From positions 1 through 12,068 of the forward strand of contig JACVJG010000033.1 in assembly GCA_015711875.1 (NCBI GenBank): a stretch of DNA of 12,068 nt. Reading direction: 5' to 3'. The translations under genes were made by a program, and so were the position numbers. Within the stretch, counting starts at the first letter, position 1. Every line of letters begins with the position of its first letter. This document shows positions 6,903 through 12,068 of this stretch, one piece after another. The notes below the pieces were generated by a model, which was not told the origin of the DNA, ran no database searches, and saw nothing but the letters and a program-made list of their open reading frames with translations. This DNA is from Candidatus Solincola jinzensis. GTDB lineage: Bacteria > Actinomycetota > Geothermincolia > Geothermincolales > RBG-13-55-18.

Positions 6903-7745
6903 CTATCCGTCCAGCGGCTTCGCCCATCCCTCGCCTTCGACCGCGTAAGGCATGGGTGGCGTTGCGTGCTCGGCCACCGGCACTCCCGGATGCAGCTTGC
7001 TGCGCAAGGCGTCGGAGCACATGGCCCCGAACGGCTTGGCCTCCTCCAGCCCCAGGGCGCGAACGTTCATGGCCAACCGGTGATCGCTCCTGCCCGCTTT
7101 CACCCTCAGGTCCTTCACCATGCAATTGCGCACGAGGCCGTCGATCTCGGTCACGGTGCGCAGGATCCTGCCGTCATGGTTGCTGAAGGAGACCATGTCC
7201 AGGCCCGGCAGCTTGACGCCAAGGGTCTCGGTGCCGCCGAAAGACAGGAGAGGCTCTCCGCTCTCCGGGTCAAGCACCTCGCACTCGAAGCGGCGGCCGC
7301 TCAGCTTGAAAGGTATGCGCGTCTCGAACTTGGGGTAGCCCCATATCTCCCGGCCAGCTGCGCGAGCCTGGGGGATGGTCACCGGCATCTCCAGCACGTA
7401 TCCCCCTATGTTCCACTTGCTCCCATCCTGCTTAAGGATATTCGCCATAGGGAGTCTGGGATCCGGGAACGCCTCGGGCACCACCATGAAGGAGATGAAC
7501 ACCTCGTCGTAACCTCCGATGCTGACCTCGCGGTACTGCATTAAGGCCAGGGTGACCATGGCCTTGGTCCCGAAGAAACGCACCGGCTTCAGGCCGGTGC
7601 CCTCAAGTATGGGAAGCGTCCTGTCCGCTTCCACGAAAAAGTTGAGGATGCGCACCGACATGTCATAGAAGAACATGGGCAGGTCAACCCGCCCCTCGCT
7701 GGTCATGACGCTGGTGCGCGGCACGTCAAAGAAAAAATCCTTCAT
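6903..7745 (-). CDS. Acetoacetate decarboxylase family protein (ADC1)
   Basis: This protein of 280 residues belongs to the acetoacetate decarboxylase family, cytosolic enzymes whose best-known member converts acetoacetate to acetone and CO2 through a Schiff-base lysine. The diagnostic block ARAAGREIWGYPKFETRI (127-144) contains the lysine, K139. The second lysine, which in the clostridial enzyme lowers the pKa of the first, is replaced by Phe140, so this is not a canonical acetoacetate decarboxylase and may act on a larger beta-keto acid or do a related Schiff-base reaction. Other family-like features are YREVSIGGYDEVFISFMV (71-88), a substrate-pocket strand block, and GGYVLEMPVTIPQA (114-127). 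ATG 7745 has AGGAGGT just upstream. It is the first gene of the cluster, 179 bases after the TetR gene, and 62 bases before the extended SDR. It shares a fold with ADC2 but the two are only distantly alike. Confidence 0.85.
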   Translation of the reverse strand: MKDFFFDVPRTSVMTSEGRVDLPMFFYDMSVRILNFFVEADRTLPILEGTGLKPVRFFGTKAMVTLALMQYREVSIGGYDEVFISFMVVPEAFPDPRLPMANILKQDGSKWNIGGYVLEMPVTIPQARAAGREIWGYPKFETRIPFKLSGRRFECEVLDPESGEPLLSFGGTETLGVKLPGLDMVSFSNHDGRILRTVTEIDGLVRNCMVKDLRVKAGRSDHRLAMNVRALGLEEAKPFGAMCSDALRSKLHPGVPVAEHATPPMPYAVEGEGWAKPLDG

Positions 7746-7821
7746 CTCTACCTCCTGACCCTTTCCATCGCTCTCCGCTCATAAAAGCGGCTGACCTCAT
7801 AGGCGCTGTCGCGGAAACGCG

Positions 7822-7858
7822 GATCGTCAACTCTCCACTCCACGATCGTGAGGATCGT
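7822..7858. promoter_or_regulatory. Candidate operator: palindrome CACGATCGTG with GATCGT repeats
   Basis: The gap between the TetR gene and ADC1 contains a perfect ten-base palindrome CACGATCGTG (7841-7850). The half-site GATCGT recurs at 7822-7827, 7844-7849 and 7853-7858. On the minus strand TTGACG (7830-7825), a possible -35 element, immediately follows the palindrome toward ADC1, but no good -10 sits at the right spacing. Position upstream of the first cluster gene and beside a TetR gene makes an operator plausible; the binding protein is inferred. Confidence 0.35.
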
Positions 7859-7924
7859 TCTCCCCCGCCTGCGCGAACACCCCTAACGCAAGCCCTCTCT
7901 TCACCCGTGACGCCGCCACCTCGT

Positions 7925-8614
7925 CTATGCATGCCCTCTTTTTTCCTTTGCGAACTCCTCCAGGCCGCGGAAAGCAGCATTGAACATGAATACCAGCTCG
8001 TCGATTATCCTTTCCGCCGGGTAGGGATCATCGGAGTTCTCCCAGTCTATCAGAAGGTCGTTAACGGCGCCGCCGAGCGCCATGGCGAACAGGCTGTAAT
8101 CCCGATCCGGGATCATCCCCTGCTGGATCATCAGATCCAGCTGGCCTTCGATGATGCGGGCGAACTCGCGGGATATCTCCCTGCGGTGGCGTTCCAGCTC
8201 CCGGCTTATTCCCACCACTTCAAAAAGGGAGATGCGGATGTGGCGCGGGTCGTCCAGGTAGGAATGGACGAATGCTGAGATCCCCGGCCTCACTCGGTCC
8301 CTCGGGTCCTTGGTCTCCATCGCCAACGCCTTGAAAACGGCAGCGCGCGCGTGATCGATAACCTTGTCGAGCACCGCCACCAGCAGAGCTTCTTTGCTCG
8401 GAAAGATCTCGTAGAAGTGCCGGGTAGCGACATGCGCAGTCTCGCATATGCGCTCAATGGGCGTGCGCGAAAAGCCGTCTCTTGCGAAAAGCTCCAGCCC
8501 CGCCTCTATGAGCCTGGAGCGCCTATCCTCGCGTCGCCTCTCGACGCTTAGCCCTCCGTAGGTCCTGTTGTTGGCGGCTTGTCCCTTCTTGATCTTACCA
8601 GCCTCCCAGCTCAT
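7925..8614 (-). CDS. TetR-family transcriptional regulator
   Basis: This DNA-binding regulator has 229 residues, a typical TetR length. The N-terminal ~30 residues are basic and lead into RRSRLIEAGLELFARDGF (31-48), then the helix-turn-helix TPIERICETAHVATRHFYEIFPSKEAL (51-77), with the hallmark HFYEIFPSKEALL of the recognition helix end. The opening block YGGLSVERRREDRR is common in actinobacterial TetR proteins. Residues ~85-220 form the helical ligand-binding/dimerisation domain, variable in sequence. The ribosome-binding site for ATG 8614 is weak, so a slightly different start is possible. Same direction as the six-gene cluster and 179 bases before ADC1; the adjacent palindromes suggest it controls the cluster and possibly itself. 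A hydrophobic acyl-CoA or keto-compound inducer is a reasonable guess from context only. Whether it also governs the divergent glycyl radical enzyme is unknown. Confidence 0.92.
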   Translation of the reverse strand: MSWEAGKIKKGQAANNRTYGGLSVERRREDRRSRLIEAGLELFARDGFSRTPIERICETAHVATRHFYEIFPSKEALLVAVLDKVIDHARAAVFKALAMETKDPRDRVRPGISAFVHSYLDDPRHIRISLFEVVGISRELERHRREISREFARIIEGQLDLMIQQGMIPDRDYSLFAMALGGAVNDLLIDWENSDDPYPAERIIDELVFMFNAAFRGLEEFAKEKRGHA

Positions 8615-8732
8615 CGCTCAGCCAGGCCCAAAACACCTGTACGTTCAAGCTGCAAGCTACCAGCATAAACAATAGCATCGTTTTGGCTTATTTGAAAAGA
8701 TGTATTTTATATTTACTCGTTCTTTTTGATTT

Positions 8733-8748
8733 ATAATTCTGGAATTAT
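8733..8748. promoter_or_regulatory. Inverted repeat ATAATTC-TG-GAATTAT in AT-rich island
   Basis: The seven-base arms are perfect complements around a two-base centre. The site lies ~120 bases upstream of the TetR start and ~500 bases upstream of the glycyl radical enzyme. Size and symmetry suit a dimeric regulator; no known consensus is claimed. Confidence 0.35.
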
Positions 8749-8821
8749 GACTTCAGTGCTTGTTTTAATATCATTTTTATAAAATATTAATTTCCTTTTT
8801 ACAGGGCCTCTTCTGCACCTC

Positions 8822-8834
8822 TTGACCGAGTCAA
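8822..8834. promoter_or_regulatory. Inverted repeat TTGAC-CGA-GTCAA
   Basis: The five-base arms are perfect with a three-base spacer, at the GC-side edge of the AT-rich island. TTGACCG is also found in the palindrome at 6871-6881 between ADC1 and the extended SDR, so both could be boxes of one regulator; the spacers differ (three versus two bases) and the similarity may be chance. A second short repeat, CTCAA-A-TTGAG, lies at 8875-8885. Confidence 0.25.
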
Positions 8835-9080
8835 ACCGCAGGCTACATGCGAGAGCCTTCCAGCAGACGCTACACTCAAATTGAGGGGGAAACGCTATGA
8901 CGCGCCCCTTGAGCCTGAAAATCATCCGGAGCGCTGTTAAGAATCGGGGGTGATCGGTGTCGGCATCATCTTTTACCGCTTACTGCAAGAGCAGCATTCC
9001 GAAATGAAGATATTCGCACAGGATCAGCCACTCCTCGAGTATGGATCACTGATTCTACCGCAGCGGAGTAAGGATCTGTT

Positions 9081-9123
9081 AGGGCGGTTTTTCAAGCATG
9101 ATATGGGTCATGCTCCCCGCCCT
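9081..9123 (+). promoter_or_regulatory. Compound hairpin in the leader of the glycyl radical enzyme gene
   Basis: An outer stem AGGGCGG (9081-9087) / CCGCCCT (9117-9123) encloses an asymmetric internal loop (TTTTTCA on the 5' side, CC on the 3' side) and a perfect inner stem AGCATGA (9095-9101) / TCATGCT (9108-9114) with loop TATGGG. This is 14 base pairs in 43 bases, ending 126 bases before the glycyl radical enzyme start. No T-run follows directly, although 9145-9160 is T-rich. It could be part of a structured RNA leader (riboswitch or attenuator) or a weak terminator. No known riboswitch class was recognised. Confidence 0.4.
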
Positions 9124-9169
9124 CAGCCTCCCGGCAATTCTTATGGTTTTTATTTCTTTTAAACATTTT

Positions 9170-9179
9170 CCTTATAAGG
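9170..9179. promoter_or_regulatory. Palindrome CCTTATAAGG
   Basis: This perfect ten-base palindrome contains TTATAA, which could serve as a -10-like element, 70 bases before the glycyl radical enzyme start and just after a T-rich stretch. No suitable -35 was found at standard spacing. It is offered as a candidate promoter/operator core only. Confidence 0.25.
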
Positions 9180-9209
9180 TTAGTTGGCGGAAAGGGGCTT
9201 GTCTTGACG

Positions 9210-9236
9210 ATGAATCCAATGAAAACGGAGGGTTAA
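9210..9236 (+). CDS. Possible eight-codon leader ORF before the glycyl radical enzyme
   Basis: The ORF reads MNPMKTEG and its TAA stop runs directly into the AAGGAGG of the next gene (9235-9241). Its DNA, ATGAAT-3 bases-ATGAAAACG, nearly repeats the true gene start, ATGAAT-6 bases-ATGAAAACG at 9250-9270, so it looks like a tandem duplication of the start region. A ribosome finishing here would be placed on the downstream Shine-Dalgarno site. Its own ribosome-binding site (AAAGGGG, 9191-9197) is 12 bases away, rather far. Translation is unproven. Confidence 0.2.
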   Translation: MNPMKTEG

Positions 9237-9241
9237 GGAGG
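9235..9241 (+). promoter_or_regulatory. Strong ribosome-binding site AAGGAGG deciding the GRE start
   Basis: It lies eight bases before ATG 9250, the optimal spacing. A nearer ATG at 9245 is only three bases away and gives ATG-ACA-TGA, a two-codon frame whose stop overlaps the real start, so 9250 is preferred. Confidence 0.75.
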
Positions 9242-9249
9242 CATATGAC

Positions 9250-11832
9250 ATGAATACGACGATGAAAACGAAGCTGAAAGCTGAACTGTCCGGCGGTGGG
9301 CTTTCGGAAAGATGCAGTAGGTTGAAGCAGAGAGCACTTTCCGAAAAATACTATATCGACGTGGAGCGGGCGCGCTATTTCACCTGGGCCTGGCGGGAGA
9401 TGGGCGCGGAAGGCGTGAGCAGGCCCTGCATGCGCGCCGCCAGGGCACTCGAGAAGACGCTGCGCAACGTGACCATCCGCATCGAGGACGACGAACTCCT
9501 GGTGGGCGTGAAGGGCTCGCGCGGCCTGTCCGAGCCCCTGAGCGTGGAGCGCGGCAGCTTCAACAACTCCTTTGAGCTATTGCTGCATCCGCGCGCCAGC
9601 CGCGAGCTCACCCTCCCTATCGGGGGGCTGAGCAAGCAACGCCAAGACCAGTTGGCAGACATCGACGAGGATTCCCGCCGCGAGCTCATGGGGGAAATCC
9701 TGCCCTACTGGCGCGGTAAAACGGCCATGGAATACAAGCTGGCGTTGTGGGAGCAAGAGGGGGTCTACGCCGGCACACCCCCACTCGACCCCCTCTCCGT
9801 CCATCGCCTGGTCAAGGCCATGGGCGGCGCGAGGAAAGCGGTAAGGCAACTGACCGAAAGCATAGGGGGCAGCATCGGGGTCAGAAGCCTGAAGTCGCTT
9901 CCCCTCCTGCCCAAAATCGCGAAACAAGTGGCAGACCTTATCCCTGACCAGATCATCACAGCCCTCAACCTGCAGGGGCATACCGTCCCTGGCTACAAGC
10001 GCGTTCTAGACATGGGGTTCAAGGGCATCGCCGCCCTGGCCGAGGAAAGCTTGCGCTTGCTAGAGCCCGGCGACGCGGATTCCAGGAGCAAGGCAGACTT
10101 CCTGGAGTCGGTGATGGTGTCGGCGCGGGCGGTATGCGATTACGCCGTCCGCTACGCCGAGCTTGCGGAGGAGATGGCCGCACAAGCCGCCGAGAGCCGG
10201 AAGCGTGAGCTGCTGGCTATCGCGGAACGCTGCCGGCGCGTGCCCGCCGAACCCCCGCGCACCTTCATGGAGGCACTGCAGTCCATATGGATGACCCAGG
10301 TGGCCCTGTACCATAGCTACGGCCTGGACAACGTTTTCTCGCCGGGGCGCCTCGACCAGTTCCTCTACCCCTTCTACCGGGCGGACCTGGAGGCCGGACG
10401 CATCTCACGCGAGGAAGCCCTGGAGGGTCTGGAGGAGTTGCTCATAAAACTGTCCACCAGCCTCATTTTCGGCCCCAACAACATCACCATCGGCGGCCTG
10501 AGCAGGGATGGAGAGGACGCCACAAATGAGGTGTCCTACCTGTTTCTGGAAGCGCTGGAGAACATTAGGGGCATGGGGAATGGCCTGGCCGTGAGGATCT
10601 CCCAGAAGACCCCCCGCGAATTCCTGCTGAGGGCCTGCGCCGTCAACCGCCATACGGCCGGGGTAGCCTTCTACAATGACGAGGTTGTCATCAGGGATCT
10701 CAAAGCCGATGGTTATTCCCTAGCTGACGCCAGGGATTACTCCATAGTAGGGTGCGTGGAGCCCACCTCGACCGGCAATGACTTCTCCTACACCGCCGGA
10801 AACGTTATCTGGATGGTGGGGGTGCTGGAGATGGCCCTGAACCGCGGCCGCCGCCTGCTCACGGGCTACCGCCGCGTGGGCGATAACACCCCGGACCCCA
10901 GCACCTTCCGGACCTTCGAGGACGTCAAGGACGCCTTCGCCAAGCAGCTCAAGTTCACCATCGCCAAACTGGTGCGCGCGGCGGAACTAAAGGACTTGGC
11001 TTTCGCCTCCTTTCCCACGCCGCTGCTGTCGTCGACCATCGAGGGATGCATGGAATCGGGGCGCGACATCACCTGGGGTGGGGCGAAATACAACAACGGG
11101 CACGTGAACGCCCAGGGGCTGGCCACGGTGGCCAATTCCCTCGCGGCCATCCGGTGGGCGGTGTTCGAGAAAAAGATCTGCACCATGGAGGAGCTGGTCG
11201 GCCACCTGCGCGACAACTTCAGGGGCGCCGAGAACTTGAGGCAGGAGCTGCTGCGTAAGGCTCCCAAGTACGGCAACGACGACCCCCGCGCTGACGAGCT
11301 TGCGGTTTGGGTGGCGGAGGTGTTCTGCGAGGAAGTGAGGAAACACCGTTCCTGGAGGGGCGGGATATACAGGCCCAGCCTCTTTTCCTCGGGCACGCAG
11401 GACCTGGAGGGCGCCATCTGCGGGGCCACGCCGGACGGCAGGCGGGCGGGTGAACCCGTATCCAACGGCATCTCCCCCACCAATGGCACGGAGTGGAACG
11501 GCATCACCGCCGTGTTCCACTCCGCCGCTGCGGCGGGCAGCCCCCTGGTTAGCGACGGCACGGCGCTGAACCTCAATCTCTCGCCCCTCGCCATCGCCTC
11601 GCAAGAGGGCCTGGAAAAGCTGGCCTCCACCGTAGAAGCCTTTTTCGTGCTGGGCGGGAGGCACGTGCAGTTCAACCCCCTGGACCGGGAGACCCTCAAG
11701 GACGCCCAGGCCCACCCGGAGAGATATCCCGACCTCACGGTGAAGGTGTCAGGATATTCGGCCCGTTTCGTGGAGCTCTCCAGATCGCTGCAGGACGATA
11801 TCATAAAACGCACCGAGTTCTGCGAGGTCTAG
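9250..11832 (+). CDS. Glycyl radical enzyme of the pyruvate formate-lyase / diol dehydratase superfamily, substrate unassigned
   Basis: This enzyme of 860 residues appears complete. It would carry a glycine radical, installed by a radical-SAM activase, that generates a thiyl radical on the active-site cysteine. The C-terminal glycyl loop is VSGYSARFVELSRSLQDDII (833-852) with radical Gly835. The thiyl cysteine is Cys502 in GCVEP, followed by Glu504; Cys-x-Glu is shared by glycerol/propanediol dehydratases, choline lyase and relatives and separates it from true pyruvate formate-lyase (Cys-Cys). Other hallmarks: GRLDQFLYPFY (367-377), NNITIGGLSRDG (410-421), GRRAGEPVSNGISP (730-743), HVQFNPLDRETLKDAQ (805-820). 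After GCVEP the strand reads TSTGNDFSYTAGN, unlike the characterised dehydratases and choline lyases I can recall, so substrate is not assigned. Length exceeds typical glycerol dehydratases (~790) and is near choline lyase (~850). Glycyl radicals are destroyed by oxygen. No activase gene is in the window. Confidence 0.93.
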   Translation: MNTTMKTKLKAELSGGGLSERCSRLKQRALSEKYYIDVERARYFTWAWREMGAEGVSRPCMRAARALEKTLRNVTIRIEDDELLVGVKGSRGLSEPLSVERGSFNNSFELLLHPRASRELTLPIGGLSKQRQDQLADIDEDSRRELMGEILPYWRGKTAMEYKLALWEQEGVYAGTPPLDPLSVHRLVKAMGGARKAVRQLTESIGGSIGVRSLKSLPLLPKIAKQVADLIPDQIITALNLQGHTVPGYKRVLDMGFKGIAALAEESLRLLEPGDADSRSKADFLESVMVSARAVCDYAVRYAELAEEMAAQAAESRKRELLAIAERCRRVPAEPPRTFMEALQSIWMTQVALYHSYGLDNVFSPGRLDQFLYPFYRADLEAGRISREEALEGLEELLIKLSTSLIFGPNNITIGGLSRDGEDATNEVSYLFLEALENIRGMGNGLAVRISQKTPREFLLRACAVNRHTAGVAFYNDEVVIRDLKADGYSLADARDYSIVGCVEPTSTGNDFSYTAGNVIWMVGVLEMALNRGRRLLTGYRRVGDNTPDPSTFRTFEDVKDAFAKQLKFTIAKLVRAAELKDLAFASFPTPLLSSTIEGCMESGRDITWGGAKYNNGHVNAQGLATVANSLAAIRWAVFEKKICTMEELVGHLRDNFRGAENLRQELLRKAPKYGNDDPRADELAVWVAEVFCEEVRKHRSWRGGIYRPSLFSSGTQDLEGAICGATPDGRRAGEPVSNGISPTNGTEWNGITAVFHSAAAAGSPLVSDGTALNLNLSPLAIASQEGLEKLASTVEAFFVLGGRHVQFNPLDRETLKDAQAHPERYPDLTVKVSGYSARFVELSRSLQDDIIKRTEFCEV

Positions 11833-12068
11833 CCACATACGATATACGCGGGGCCGGCGCCCGAGCGCCGGCCCTCCAAAGTGCAACTCCCCGATCCCGT
11901 GTCCATGAAACACGGTCGATGAGAACCTCCTTCGAAGCCCTGTTGTCTTGGCCTTACGCCCGCTATACGTGCCTGCCTGAATAGGGGACTTACCGAAAAT
12001 CCTCCATTTTGTCCCGTTTGCCACCTCCTTTTGGCTCTTTTCTGGCAAAACCTCAAACGCTTGGATAA
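11833..12068. other. Downstream flank without a recognisable gene
   Basis: Apart from the GC hairpin at 11851-11874, the 236 bases after the glycyl radical enzyme contain a small hairpin CCGTGT-CCATGAA-ACACGG (11897-11915). Minus-strand frames here translate to basic, low-information sequence without recognisable domains. The expected activase gene does not begin on the plus strand before the window ends. Confidence 0.45.
11851..11874 (+). terminator. Strong GC hairpin after the glycyl radical enzyme
   Basis: GGGCCGGCGC (11851-11860) pairs perfectly with GCGCCGGCCC (11865-11874) around a CCGA tetraloop, 18 bases after the stop codon. Ten consecutive GC pairs make a very stable stem. It lacks the downstream T-run of a classical intrinsic terminator (TCCAAAG follows), as is common in high-GC bacteria. 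Likely function: transcription termination or 3'-end protection. Confidence 0.65.

Larger units (their letters stand above)
8615..9249. other. Gene-poor divergent regulatory region with AT-rich island
   Basis: This stretch of 635 bases separates the TetR gene (minus) from the glycyl radical enzyme (plus). About 8650-8805 is strikingly AT-rich against its GC-rich surroundings; 8806-9249 holds several inverted repeats and a compound hairpin listed separately. Two frames look gene-like only by length (8731-8925 minus, 8950-9162 plus) and neither has a recognisable domain. An 18-codon frame at 8897-8953 has GAGGGGG seven bases upstream and overlaps the next frame by GTGA, so a tiny translated leader cannot be excluded. 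Promoters of both flanking genes must lie here, but no -35/-10 pair is convincing by eye. Confidence 0.6.

Noticed and set aside
7726..7980. Minus-strand frame of 84 codons between TetR and ADC1
   Set aside because: It overlaps both neighbours out of frame and has Arg/Gly/Ser-rich composition; the region is better read as regulatory.
8731..8925. Minus-strand frame of 64 codons with a CSVC pair
   Set aside because: A single CxxC is too little to claim a metal site; the frame crosses the AT-rich island and lacks a ribosome-binding site or recognisable family.
10866..11813. Minus-strand frame of 315 codons inside the glycyl radical enzyme gene
   Set aside because: Ser/Arg/Pro-rich antisense shadow of a strongly conserved coding sequence, typical in GC-rich DNA.
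9250..11832. Calling the enzyme pyruvate formate-lyase, choline lyase or alkylsuccinate synthase
   Set aside because: The Cys-x-Glu motif argues against pyruvate formate-lyase, and the strand after it does not fit the choline lyase form I know; I cannot confirm alkylsuccinate synthase signatures by eye, so no name was given.
11749..12056. Minus-strand frames of 99 and 75 codons at the window end
   Set aside because: No domain, overlap with the GC hairpin and in one case with the glycyl radical enzyme end; not supported as genes, although an element continuing beyond the window cannot be excluded.
1..12068. CRISPR array, tRNA/rRNA, insertion sequence or phage attachment site
   Set aside because: No spaced direct repeats, no cloverleaf or T-loop pattern in the gaps, no transposase motif and no terminal inverted repeats were seen.

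Overview
The window is GC-rich bacterial DNA with strong AGGAGG-type ribosome-binding sites and compact, mostly co-directional genes. It carries a full-length oxygen-sensitive glycyl radical enzyme, which implies an anaerobic or facultative host. The TetR N-terminus and the mix of acyl-CoA ligase, SDR and acetoacetate-decarboxylase-fold genes look actinobacterial (perhaps a deep-branching anaerobic Actinomycetota). That taxonomic reading is an inference from style, not a proven placement.

Layout. Positions 1-636 (minus) hold the N-terminal part of a secreted protein with a signal peptide and a discoidin (F5/8 type C) domain, cut by the window edge just as a possible glycoside hydrolase family 2-like domain begins. 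Positions 980-7745 (minus) hold six genes that read as one cluster, in transcription order: acetoacetate decarboxylase-like protein (ADC1), extended SDR / 3beta-HSD-like NAD-dependent epimerase, classical SDR (SDR2), second divergent acetoacetate decarboxylase-like protein (ADC2), second classical SDR (SDR1), and an acyl-CoA ligase with a C-terminal SCP-2 lipid-binding domain. Just upstream, in the same direction, is a TetR-family regulator (7925-8614). A 635-base gene-poor region with an AT-rich island, several inverted repeats and a compound hairpin separates it from a divergent glycyl radical enzyme (9250-11832, plus), followed by a strong GC hairpin. The last ~190 bases hold no gene I can support.

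How the genes may work together. The ligase would activate a carboxylic acid as its CoA thioester, the SCP-2 domain suggests a hydrophobic substrate, the three SDRs would interconvert hydroxyl and keto groups, and the two decarboxylase-fold proteins could remove or rearrange a beta-keto acid. This is a plausible uncharacterised catabolic or lipid-modifying pathway under TetR control; its substrate cannot be read from the sequence. The glycyl radical enzyme has the Cys-x-Glu and glycyl-loop motifs of the diol dehydratase / choline lyase type, but a divergent active-site strand. No activating radical-SAM enzyme and no microcompartment shell gene lie in the window. Whether it belongs to the same pathway is open.

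The best candidates for new biology are the glycyl radical enzyme of unassigned substrate with its structured leader, and the duplicated decarboxylase/SDR cluster ending in a ligase-SCP2 fusion.
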